A stretch of DNA of 8,763 nt from an uncultured Moraxella sp. GTDB lineage: Bacteria > Pseudomonadota > Gammaproteobacteria > Pseudomonadales > Moraxellaceae. The stretch lies in the NCBI GenBank assembly GCA_943908425.1, contig CALTTC010000043.1, forward strand, positions 1 to 8,763, in the 5' to 3' direction. The position numbers and the translations under genes were made by a program. Below the pieces are notes generated by a model. The model saw only the letters and a list, made by a program, of their open reading frames with translations, had not been told where the DNA came from and searched no databases. Shown here piece by piece: positions 1 to 5,952 of the stretch; positions within the stretch are counted from its first letter, which is position 1; every line of letters starts with the position of its first letter.

Positions 1-55
1 GAGCAGTTGACTTTTAATCAATTGGTCGCAGGTTCGAATCCTGCACAGCCCACCA
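1..55 (+). tRNA. tRNA-Lys (anticodon TTT), 5' part cut off by window edge
   Basis: Only the 3' part is present, starting inside the D arm. The anticodon stem GTTGA/TCAAT encloses the loop CTTTTAA, giving anticodon TTT (Lys). The T arm GCAGG-TTCGAAT-CCTGC follows, then acceptor strand ACAGCCC, discriminator A and an encoded CCA at 53-55. All 55 bases are identical to 96-150 of the next tRNA gene, so the missing 21 bases probably match as well. A 19-base spacer separates it from the next copy. Confidence 0.95.
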
Positions 56-74
56 CTATTTTGCCCAAAGTTGC

Positions 75-150
75 GGGCTGTTAGCTCAGTTGGTAGAGCA
101 GTTGACTTTTAATCAATTGGTCGCAGGTTCGAATCCTGCACAGCCCACCA
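75..150 (+). tRNA. tRNA-Lys (anticodon TTT)
   Basis: A complete 76-base cloverleaf. The acceptor stem is GGGCTGT/ACAGCCC, the D stem GCTC/GAGC, the anticodon loop CTTTTAA (anticodon TTT), the T arm GCAGG-TTCGAAT-CCTGC, and the CCA is encoded at 148-150. It decodes AAA/AAG. It follows another tRNA-Lys and is followed after a single base by tRNA-Asn, so these are surely one processed transcript. No promoter is visible in the 19-base spacer before it; transcription must come from upstream of the window. Confidence 0.98.
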
Positions 151-151
151 T

Positions 152-227
152 TCTCCAATAGCTCAGTTGGTAGAGCATCGGACTGTTAATCCGTGTGTCC
201 CTGGTTCGAGCCCAGGTTGGAGAGCCA
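152..227 (+). tRNA. tRNA-Asn (anticodon GTT), copy 1
   Basis: A complete 76-base cloverleaf. The acceptor stem is TCTCCAA/TTGGAGA, discriminator G, D stem GCTC/GAGC, anticodon stem-loop CGGA-CTGTTAA-TCCG giving anticodon GTT (Asn), T arm CCTGG-TTCGAGC-CCAGG, and encoded CCA at 225-227. It starts one base after the CCA of tRNA-Lys and is followed 7 bases later by a terminator hairpin, so it is the last gene of a Lys-Lys-Asn transcript. It is identical to the second copy at 383-458. Confidence 0.98.
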
Positions 228-234
228 AATTTAG

Positions 235-264
235 AAAACCACTGTTTAATGACGGTGGTTTTTT
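235..264 (+). terminator. Rho-independent terminator of the tRNA-Lys/Lys/Asn operon
   Basis: AACCACTG (237-244) pairs with CGGTGGTT (253-260) around an 8-base loop, with one G-T wobble, and runs into a T tract ending at 264. It lies directly after tRNA-Asn copy 1. The same hairpin without the wobble follows copy 2. Confidence 0.88.
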
Positions 265-321
265 ATTATTTATGCAACCCAACATTTTAGTAAAAAATTA
301 GCTAAATTTCTAAAAAAATAC

Positions 322-349
322 TTGACGCCTTATAATTTTTTGCTATAAT
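322..349 (+). promoter_or_regulatory. Sigma-70 promoter of the second tRNA-Asn gene
   Basis: TTGACG (322-327), a 16-base spacer and a perfect TATAAT (344-349) preceded by TGC (extended -10). The bases after it, AAGCGCC (350-356), form a GC-rich discriminator, the type known from stable-RNA promoters under stringent (ppGpp) control. An A/T-rich stretch lies upstream of the -35. Start of transcription is expected near 356-357, about 26 bases before the mature tRNA 5' end. Confidence 0.85.
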
Positions 350-382
350 AAGCGCCAAGTTAAGTCATTCATACTTAGCCAT

Positions 383-458
383 TCTCCAATAGCTCAGTTG
401 GTAGAGCATCGGACTGTTAATCCGTGTGTCCCTGGTTCGAGCCCAGGTTGGAGAGCCA
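383..458 (+). tRNA. tRNA-Asn (anticodon GTT), copy 2
   Basis: The cloverleaf is identical over all 76 bases to the copy at 152-227: acceptor TCTCCAA/TTGGAGA, anticodon loop CTGTTAA (GTT), encoded CCA at 456-458. Unlike copy 1 it has its own strong promoter (322-349) and its own terminator (466-495), so it is a monocistronic unit. It arose by duplication together with the terminator; see the repeat entry. Confidence 0.98.
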
Positions 459-465
459 AATTTAA

Positions 466-495
466 AAAACCACTGTTTAATTGCAGTGGTTTTTT
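466..495 (+). terminator. Rho-independent terminator of tRNA-Asn copy 2
   Basis: A perfect 10-bp stem, AAAACCACTG (466-475) with CAGTGGTTTT (484-493), loop of 8 bases, followed by more T. It closes the single-gene tRNA-Asn unit and marks the left border of the long noncoding stretch. Confidence 0.92.
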
Positions 496-501
496 GTTAT
501 T

Positions 502-1860
502 TTCTAAATAACTATTGCATGAAGCTATGAAAGTGGTTTAATAGCCGATTATTATTAAACGAGCCATTGATACATACCGACCTACCTAAGCGCCCAAGGT
601 AGTCTGTCATAGGCATAAAAACATTAGTAGAAAGTGTTGATACCAAAACAGCATGAATGAACGACCCATAACCAACCCCAAAAACACCACAAAACAATGC
701 CCTATATAGGATGAGCATAAATTGCAATCCGCCCTACAGCCACCCCTTGTTATTTTAAGCAATCAACAGTGCCAAAGTTCGGCTGACGGTCGTTGTCCAC
801 CTATTTATACGCAAAGGCTTTTAAATAAATTTTAGAAAAATATTGCGCTAAACCCTATAATAACGAATATTGAACACATTTTAGTATCAATCAGTAATTA
901 CGTTATATCATAAAATACAGCTAAGTTATTGATAACCGAGTAAAAGTACAGTTTGGATTATTTATAGTATAATTCACTGCCAGACAATCGGTAAAGCTTA
1001 CTTACCATTTACGGCAATTAGTATGCTATTTTAACCATAAATTACATTTTATTATTTCAACCTTGAAAACCAAAGACTTCTTGACAGCAAGACAAAATTT
1101 AATGAAATGTTTTAGCGGTAGTTATAAATATTGGTGTGATTGTGACGTCAAGTGGCTTTTGGTTATTGAAAGGATTGACAACACTATTTTATAAAAGTTG
1201 CCCCGTACTTATCATCAAAAGTAGAGAAAATCTAGTATTATTTTTTAATCGAGTGATAACGCCTGTCATGTGCACGACTTTCCACAAGACCATTACAAGT
1301 AATTTACCTAAAATCCACTCACTTCAACATCATAGAAAAATTTCGTCTACAAGTCAAAAGACCACTTGAAAAGTTCAACACTATTCACAAAAAGTTTTTT
1401 ATTTTTTCTTAAAAATACATAAGTTTCGTTTTAACTATGGCGCACTATCGCAAAGCTAAGACCTTAAAAAAATGGTTTAGGGTTTATACGTTAGCCCCCT
1501 AGATAATTTAACACACCAAGGCTAATAATTTTAAGCCAATCACCGCCGATTAAGCAATAAAAAATTTTTAGCCGAGGTAAAGCCATTGTGTACGGCTACT
1601 CTAAATTATGGCAAGCAACCACCAAAACATCATAGACTTTTAGCATACCTTTCTTTGTGATACTTAAAGCATTCTTGTGATCAAAATTTTTGCTTACAAA
1701 GCATACATTTTACTTAAAATGGATAAATAGAGATTTTAAGACAAATTGACGTTATTTATCATCACAAATTTTTTAGCGCATCGATAATAAGTTGCTATTA
1801 CAACCATTGTCAGCCATCCAAAACAACATTATAAATAAAAAAAATATAATCATTTATTTA
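502..1860. other. Long AT-rich stretch without a convincing gene
   Basis: About 1.36 kb between the tRNA cluster and the pckG promoter region. All reading frames are short. The longest (71 codons on minus from a TTG, 77 codons on plus from a GTG) lack a good ribosome binding site and resemble no family I know. Small hairpins are visible at 536-560 (GTTTAATA/TATTAAAC) and 582-602 (CTACCT/AGGTAG). Isolated promoter-like hexamers occur (TATAAT at 856-861 and 968-973; TTGACA at 1081-1086 with TGAAAT 16 bases on) but are not joined to any recognisable gene or RNA. It may hold an unrecognised small RNA, decayed genes, or only a long pckG upstream region. Confidence 0.6.
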
Positions 1861-1871
1861 AAAAATAATGC

Positions 1872-1900
1872 TTATCATCGATATTATTTTATGGTTTAAT
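1872..1900 (+). promoter_or_regulatory. Probable pckG promoter
   Basis: TTATCA (1872-1877), 17-base spacer, TTTAAT (1895-1900), 4/6 and 5/6 to consensus. It follows a nearly pure A/T tract (about 1828-1868) that could act as an UP element. Start of transcription near 1907 would give a leader of about 20 bases. The -35 lies inside CTTATCATCGAT, the right arm of an inverted repeat with 1780-1791, a possible operator. Confidence 0.4.
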
Positions 1901-1928
1901 AGTCTAATTTTTTTAATGAAGCGCTATT

Positions 1929-3752
1929 ATGACTGTAAACGCCCCTACTTTTGTTAAAAATCAAGCGGTGATTGATTGGGTAGCAAGTATCGCGAAGCTC
2001 ACTAAACCCCAAGAAATTGTCTGGTGTGATGGTTCACAAGAAGAATATGACCGACTTGTCGCCCAAATGATTGCTGCAGGCACCATGCAAGCACTAAATC
2101 CAGAGCTACACCCCAATTCCTATCTTGCTTGCTCTAGCCCCTCAGATGTTGCGCGCGTGGAAGACCGCACCTTTATTTGTAGTGAAAACCCTGCCGATGC
2201 TGGCGCAACCAATAATTGGCAAGACCCAGCAGTTATGCGCAAAAAACTAGACAGCTTGTTTGACGGCTGTATGCAAGGCAGAACACTATACGTTGTACCA
2301 TTTTCTATGGGCGTGCTTGACAGTCCTTTGGCGCAGATTGGCATTGAGCTTACCGACTCGCCCTATGTCGTCGTTAGTATGCGCAAGATGGCGCGTATGG
2401 GGCAAGCGGTTTATGACGTACTTGGCACCAAAGGGCGCTTTGTGCCGTGTGTGCATTCGGTGGGTATGCCACTAACAGCAGGCGAACAAGATGTGGCGTG
2501 GCCTTGTAATGATGACAAATACATTGTGCATTTTCCAGAGACGCAAGAAATTTGGTCGTATGGCTCAGGATATGGTGGTAACGCCCTACTCGGCAAAAAA
2601 TGCCTAGCACTGCGTATCGCTTCGGTGATGGGACGCGAGCAAGGCTGGCTTGCAGAGCATATGCTGATTTTGGGGGTGACCAACCCTGCTGGCAAAAAAC
2701 ACTACATCGCCGCCGCTTTCCCTTCAGCGTGTGGCAAGACCAATTTTGCTATGCTTATTCCCCCTGCTGGCTATGAAGGCTGGAAGGTTGAAACAGTGGG
2801 TGATGATATCGCTTGGATTAAACCTGACGCCAAAGGACAACTTTACGCCATTAACCCTGAATCAGGATTTTTTGGGGTAGCGCCAGGCACTAACACCAAG
2901 ACCAATTCTAACTGTATGGCGACCTTGCAATCTGATGTCATTTACACCAACGTTGCTGTCACCGACGATGGTGAAGTATGGTGGGAAGGCAAAACCAAAG
3001 AAGCACCTGACAATCTAACCAACTGGAAAGGTGAGCGCCATACGGGAGCAGAGCGTGCCGCGCATGCCAATGCTCGTTTTACAGCCTCTGCCAGCAATTG
3101 CCCCTCGATTGACCCTGCTTGGGAAGACCCAAACGGCGTGCCAATATCGGCGTTTATCTTTGGAGGACGACGCGGTGATACCATCCCTTTGGTGGTAGAA
3201 AGCTTTGATTGGGTAGATGGCGTCTATAAAGCAGCAACTATGGGCTCTGAAACCACCGCCGCTGCCACTGGACAGCAAGGCGTAGTGCGTCGTGACCCTT
3301 TTGCAATGTTGCCTTTTGCTGGCTATAACATGGCAGATTACTTTCAAACTTGGCTCACCATGGGTGAAAAGCTAACCCGTCTCACTGCTGAGAGCGGTAT
3401 ACAATTGCCAAAAATGTATCAAGTAAATTGGTTCCGCCGTGATGCCGAGGGCAACTTTGTATGGCCAGGATTTGGGCAAAACATGCGCGTTCTGGAATGG
3501 ATTATCGGGCGCATTGAAGGCAAAGCAGATGGCGTGGCAACCCCTATCGGTATTGTGCCGACTTATGATGACCTAAACTGGGAAGCGATTGACTTTAGCC
3601 GTGAAGATTTTGCCTTGGTAACCAGTCAAGACCCTGCGCTTTGGATACAAGAAGTACAAAGCCACAGTCAATTATTTGATAAATTAGGCGACAGAATGCC
3701 ACAAATATTATTGGATAAGCAACAGCAACTATTAAAAAGCCTACAAGGCTAA
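1929..3752 (+). CDS. pckG: Phosphoenolpyruvate carboxykinase (GTP)
   Basis: Cytosolic enzyme that converts oxaloacetate plus GTP to PEP, CO2 and GDP, the gluconeogenic entry from the TCA cycle. The 607-residue length fits the GTP-dependent family (about 600), not the roughly 540-residue ATP type of E. coli. Visible motifs: substrate-binding region RVEDRTFICS (76-85); YGSGYGGNALLGKKC (211-225) with the Mn-ligand Lys; His244 (AEHM); the family P-loop and reactive Cys PSACGKTN (265-272, Cys268); the kinase-2-like VGDDIAW (290-296) with the metal Asp; GRRGDTIPLV; and NWFRRD plus WPGFGQNMRVLEW near the C terminus. The ATG is followed by a normal N terminus; the upstream AATGAAG is only a weak SD. 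It is flanked by a terminator at 3763-3799, so it is monocistronic. A complete, intact gene. Confidence 0.98.
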   Translation: MTVNAPTFVKNQAVIDWVASIAKLTKPQEIVWCDGSQEEYDRLVAQMIAAGTMQALNPELHPNSYLACSSPSDVARVEDRTFICSENPADAGATNNWQDPAVMRKKLDSLFDGCMQGRTLYVVPFSMGVLDSPLAQIGIELTDSPYVVVSMRKMARMGQAVYDVLGTKGRFVPCVHSVGMPLTAGEQDVAWPCNDDKYIVHFPETQEIWSYGSGYGGNALLGKKCLALRIASVMGREQGWLAEHMLILGVTNPAGKKHYIAAAFPSACGKTNFAMLIPPAGYEGWKVETVGDDIAWIKPDAKGQLYAINPESGFFGVAPGTNTKTNSNCMATLQSDVIYTNVAVTDDGEVWWEGKTKEAPDNLTNWKGERHTGAERAAHANARFTASASNCPSIDPAWEDPNGVPISAFIFGGRRGDTIPLVVESFDWVDGVYKAATMGSETTAAATGQQGVVRRDPFAMLPFAGYNMADYFQTWLTMGEKLTRLTAESGIQLPKMYQVNWFRRDAEGNFVWPGFGQNMRVLEWIIGRIEGKADGVATPIGIVPTYDDLNWEAIDFSREDFALVTSQDPALWIQEVQSHSQLFDKLGDRMPQILLDKQQQLLKSLQG

Positions 3753-3762
3753 TTTACCCTGA

Positions 3763-3799
3763 TACAAAAAAACGTCTTATTCTAAGGCGTTTTTTGTAT
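3763..3799 (+). terminator. Rho-independent terminator after pckG
   Basis: ACGTCTTA (3772-3779) pairs with TAAGGCGT (3783-3790), loop TTC, one G-T wobble, extended by an A tract against TTTTTT (3790-3795). The A tract before the stem would also let it work on the minus strand. It isolates pckG from lipB. Confidence 0.9.
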
Positions 3800-3820
3800 T
3801 GTATTATCAATCAATAATTG

Positions 3821-3829
3821 TGCTATAGT
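3821..3829 (+). promoter_or_regulatory. Probable lipB promoter, extended -10
   Basis: TGCTATAGT: extended -10 TGC plus TATAGT (3824-3829), followed by AGCGC. No good -35 is visible at 16-18 bases; TTGTAT at 3799-3804 is 19 bases away. The same TGCTA(T/A)A(A/G)TA-GC pattern stands before tRNA-Asn copy 2 and ppa. Transcription would start near 3836. Confidence 0.5.
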
Positions 3830-3852
3830 AGCGCTTTGCCATGGTGTCAATC

Positions 3853-4551
3853 ATGACTTTATTTACCCACGATTTTGCCGACTTAGCCGATTGCCGTGTG
3901 CGCACGCTTGCCAATGCTGATTATACCGCCACGCATGAAGCAATGCTTAACACCATCTTAGCAAAAATCAACCAAAAAAACAGTGGCACTCCCCTACCAG
4001 ACGAGTTGTGGCTCGTAGAACACAATGACGTCTACACCCTAGGACAAGCCGGCAAGCACGAACATATCTTACAGCATACCACAACGCCAGTAATTCAGAC
4101 CGACCGCGGCGGGCAAGTTACTTGGCATGGGCAAGGACAGCTGGTTGCTTATTTTTTGTTTGATTTACAAGCGTTGGGATTTGGGGTGCGTGATTTGGTG
4201 AGCCACGCCGAGCAGGCCATTGAAGATGTTATCACGCCTTATTTACCCGCCAACCTCTACGCCAAAGCGCGCAAGGATGCACCAGGGGTGTATATTTTTC
4301 AGGATAATGGCACATTAATTGGCAAGATTGCTTCACTAGGCTTTAAAATCAAGCATGGGCATAGCTATCATGGCATCGCCATAAATCTAACCAACGACCT
4401 ACACGCCTTTACCGCCATCAATCCTTGTGGTTATGCCGGTATGTCCATGTTACGTTTGGCCGACTTTACGACGCTAGATAGCACAGTATTTATTAACGCG
4501 CTACTGGATAATATTGCCAAGCGCCGACAAGGGCAAATTACCTTGCGTTAG
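3853..4551 (+). CDS. lipB: Octanoyl-[acyl carrier protein]:protein N-octanoyltransferase
   Basis: Moves the octanoyl group from octanoyl-ACP to lipoyl domains of pyruvate and 2-oxoglutarate dehydrogenases and the glycine cleavage H protein; LipA then adds sulfur. Cytosolic. Hallmarks, numbered from the in-frame ATG at 3841: DVYTLG (63-68); the signature DRGGQVTWHGQGQ (88-100, Gln98 where Pro is usual); GVYI (149-152); conserved Lys162 in GKIASLG; SYHGIAINL (175-183); and the acyl-accepting Cys196 in INPCG. Length fits the family. Start choice: ATG 3853 (232 residues) has GGTG 5 bases upstream and about 16 bases of leader if transcription starts near 3836, while ATG 3841 (236 residues) would be almost leaderless; both remain possible. 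ppa follows 55 bases after the stop. Confidence 0.96.
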   Translation: MTLFTHDFADLADCRVRTLANADYTATHEAMLNTILAKINQKNSGTPLPDELWLVEHNDVYTLGQAGKHEHILQHTTTPVIQTDRGGQVTWHGQGQLVAYFLFDLQALGFGVRDLVSHAEQAIEDVITPYLPANLYAKARKDAPGVYIFQDNGTLIGKIASLGFKIKHGHSYHGIAINLTNDLHAFTAINPCGYAGMSMLRLADFTTLDSTVFINALLDNIAKRRQGQITLR

Positions 4552-4553
4552 CT

Positions 4554-4582
4554 TTGCATTGCCTAGCAATTTATGCTAAAGT
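4554..4582 (+). promoter_or_regulatory. Probable ppa promoter in the lipB-ppa gap
   Basis: TTGCAT (4554-4559), 17-base spacer, TAAAGT (4577-4582) preceded by TGC (TG at 4574-4575). It begins just after the lipB stop. The -10 block TGCTAAAGTAGCCC closely resembles the lipB one. ppa is thus probably transcribed both from here and by read-through from lipB, since no terminator separates them. Confidence 0.55.
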
Positions 4583-4606
4583 AGCCCTTTTTATTGGAGT
4601 ATAATG

Positions 4607-5146
4607 ATGGCAGATTTTAACCAAATTTTAGATGCTGGCGATGTTGATGGCGGAATTATTAACGTCGTGATAGAGATTCCGACCGGCTCTAACCAAAAAA
4701 TTGAGTGGGACAGACGTAAAGGCTGTTTTAAACTTGACCGCGTGGAGCCTATTGCCTTTGCTAAGCCATGCAATTACGGTTTTATTCCCCAAACCTTGGA
4801 TGAAGATGGCGACGAGTTGGACGCGCTTATTATCACCGAGCATCCGCTGACCACAGGAGTTTATCTTGAAGCGCGCGTAATTGGTGTAATGCGTTTTGTT
4901 GATGATAACGAAGTGGACGATAAAATTATCGTGGTGCCTGCCGATGACCGTAACAATGGCAATCTTTATCAAACGCTTGATGATTTACCTAAGCAGTTTA
5001 TCAAACAGCTGGAACACCATTTCACTCACTATAAAGACCTAAAAAAGCCCGGCAGTACAGAGGTGCAAGGTTTCTTTGATGTCGCCACCGCTAAACAAAT
5101 CATTAAAGAATCCCAAGAGCGTTGGATCACCGACAAAGATAAATAA
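4607..5146 (+). CDS. ppa: Inorganic pyrophosphatase, family I
   Basis: Hydrolyses PPi to two phosphates in the cytosol, pulling biosynthetic reactions forward. Family I active-site residues are all visible, numbered from the ATG at 4604: Glu24, Lys32, Glu34, Arg46, Tyr58 (PCNYGF), the signature Asp68-Gly-Asp70-x-x-Asp73, Asp100, Asp105, Lys107, and Tyr143-Lys144. The position of E. coli Tyr51 is Lys54 here, as I recall for Acinetobacter-type enzymes. Length (179-180 residues) fits. Two adjacent ATGs exist; GGAG at 4596-4599 is 4 bases from the first and 7 from the second, so 4607 is preferred. A terminator follows. PPi removal is also relevant to PpsR, whose phosphorylase activity releases PPi. 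Confidence 0.97.
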   Translation: MADFNQILDAGDVDGGIINVVIEIPTGSNQKIEWDRRKGCFKLDRVEPIAFAKPCNYGFIPQTLDEDGDELDALIITEHPLTTGVYLEARVIGVMRFVDDNEVDDKIIVVPADDRNNGNLYQTLDDLPKQFIKQLEHHFTHYKDLKKPGSTEVQGFFDVATAKQIIKESQERWITDKDK

Positions 5147-5162
5147 TTCTTAAACTAAGCAT

Positions 5163-5192
5163 AACCGTACTATCTTGGGTAGTGCGGTTTTT
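5163..5192 (+). terminator. Rho-independent terminator of lipB-ppa
   Basis: AACCGTACTA (5163-5172) pairs with TAGTGCGGTT (5180-5189), one G-T wobble, 7-base loop, ending in five T (5188-5192). It faces the minus-strand terminator at 5209-5239. Confidence 0.9.
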
Positions 5193-5208
5193 ATTAACAT
5201 AACTTCAC

Positions 5209-5239
5209 AAAAAAACCAAAGCCTAATACAAGGCTTTGG
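5209..5239 (-). terminator. Rho-independent terminator of the glycine-zipper gene
   Basis: Read on the minus strand: CCAAAGCC (from 5239) pairs with GGCTTTGG (ending 5216) around 8 bases, followed by seven T (plus-strand A 5209-5215). It lies 33 bases after the stop codon of the gene ending at 5273. With the terminator at 5163-5192 it keeps the convergent ppa and zipper genes apart. Confidence 0.9.
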
Positions 5240-5272
5240 CTTAATTAGCTAGTTAAAAACAGCTAATAGAAC

Positions 5273-5794
5273 TTATAGTGGACGGTGTACACGGTTCCAA
5301 GCATCGCGTGCTGCATGCTTAGCATCTGCCCACGCTAGACGTGATTCACCTTTTACGTCATTCCAAGAACGCTCTAAATCTACTTCGTAGTCTTCAAAAC
5401 GCGCATCCGCTGGATAACGGTGACGGTTAGCATAACCCACAGCATAGGCTGGGTGATAATCACGGTCAAAATCTGTGCCGGCAACATAAGTAGGTGAGTT
5501 GGCGTATTCGGCACGCCAGTAAGCTTCTTCTAGCGTTGGATCGATGGCTTCAGCAGCAGCAGAACCTGCACCGCCACCAACAACAGCACCGATAGCGCCA
5601 CCAATTAAAGCACCCAATGGACCGGCGATTGCCCCGATAGCAGCACCAGCGGCAGCGCCACCAGCAGCACCTACACCAGTACCTACAGGGTGCGACCCTG
5701 GCTCACCAGTGATTGGGTCAGCGTTCAAATCCTCGCGCGCTTCTTTAGACATATTTTTTACTTCATCACGGTTGATGTTGTCATAATTACTCAT
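5273..5794 (-). CDS. Glycine-zipper protein of unknown function
   Basis: 173 residues, three parts. Residues 1-37 are charged, with no signal peptide, ending in DPITGEPGSHPVG. Residues 38-77 are a glycine zipper: Gly at 38, 42, 46, 50, 54, 58, then after a one-residue phase shift 61, 65, 69, 73, 77, with Ala/Ile/Leu/Val between; this could form a pair of packed helices in a membrane. Residues 85-173 begin DPTLEEAYWR, are Tyr-rich (YANSPTY, HPAYAVGYANRHRY), then carry tryptophans at exactly 144, 155 and 166 in an 11-residue helical repeat (W-N/A-D-x-K). I recall similar unnamed proteins with the same order of motifs in other proteobacteria, so it is a conserved uncharacterised family, not an orphan. 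The ATG has a good SD (AAGGA, plus 5801-5805). Own promoter region and terminator; monocistronic. Function unknown; a stress or envelope role would be a guess. Confidence 0.88.
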   Translation of the reverse strand: MSNYDNINRDEVKNMSKEAREDLNADPITGEPGSHPVGTGVGAAGGAAAGAAIGAIAGPLGALIGGAIGAVVGGGAGSAAAEAIDPTLEEAYWRAEYANSPTYVAGTDFDRDYHPAYAVGYANRHRYPADARFEDYEVDLERSWNDVKGESRLAWADAKHAARDAWNRVHRPL

Positions 5795-5852
5795 AAGTTA
5801 TCCTTACAGTTAGGTTAAGGCTTGCGCCTACTCACGATGCGTGAATAAGCAT

Positions 5853-5858
5853 ATCATA
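5853..5858 (-). promoter_or_regulatory. Possible -10 of the glycine-zipper gene
   Basis: TATGAT on the minus strand, 5/6 to consensus, about 60 bases before the start codon. No clear -35 is seen. The region around it carries TAGGCG motifs (5825-5830 on minus, 5857-5862 and 5900-5905 on plus) and a TCACG-ATG-CGTGA palindrome at 5832-5844. Confidence 0.25.
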
Positions 5859-5929
5859 GGCGAAATTTTGTGCGACCGCTAGCTAAAATATGTAAAAAAT
5901 AGGCGCAAATTGTCGTGGATATGTAATTT

Positions 5930-5945
5930 TTGTAATCTTTTACAA
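5930..5945. other. Small palindrome after sthA
   Basis: TTGTAA-TCTT-TTACAA, 6-base arms, just beyond the sthA stop codon (5953). On the sthA strand it is followed by AAATTACAT rather than a T tract, so it is a poor terminator. It could be an mRNA 3' hairpin or a binding site upstream of the zipper gene. Confidence 0.35.
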
Positions 5946-5952
5946 CACGCCT

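Larger units (their letters stand above)
148..270 (+). repeat. Duplicated tRNA-Asn plus terminator unit, copy 1 (copy 2 at 379-501)
   Basis: Bases 148-270 align to 379-501 with a constant offset of 231 and no insertion or deletion. The tRNA bodies are identical and only a handful of substitutions lie in the trailer and terminator (for example 234, 251, 252, 254, 265). The duplicate begins with the CCATTC that joins tRNA-Lys to tRNA-Asn, so copy 2 still carries the CCA tail of a lost tRNA-Lys neighbour at 379-381. Confidence 0.9.
379..501 (+). repeat. Duplicated tRNA-Asn plus terminator unit, copy 2
   Basis: Second copy of the 123-base unit at 148-270. Identity upstream stops right at CCATTC (379-384), where the first copy joins tRNA-Lys; sequence before that is an unrelated promoter region. 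Confidence 0.9.

Noticed and set aside
1..501. Integrative element attached at the tRNA genes
   Set aside because: No integrase, no transposase and no displaced tRNA 3' fragment in the window; the repeated segment is a full tRNA-Asn with terminator, which fits simple duplication.
512..727. 71-codon frame on minus from a TTG
   Set aside because: Non-ATG start, no proper SD, no family resemblance, lies in AT-rich noncoding DNA. It might be a gene remnant but nothing in it shows that.
1136..1369. 77-codon frame on plus from a GTG, with TTGACA/TGAAAT upstream
   Set aside because: Composition is that of translated AT-rich spacer, no SD before the GTG, no recognisable motif; the promoter-like hexamers may be chance.
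1864..1882. Fur-box-like AATAATGCTTATCATCGAT upstream of pckG
   Set aside because: About 12 of 19 positions match the classical Fur box, easily reached in AT-rich DNA, and iron control of pckG is not expected. The inverted-repeat view explains the same bases better.
5544..5786. 80-codon Pro/Ala-rich frame on plus
   Set aside because: Antisense shadow of the glycine-zipper region: Gly/Ala codons read backwards give Pro/Ala.
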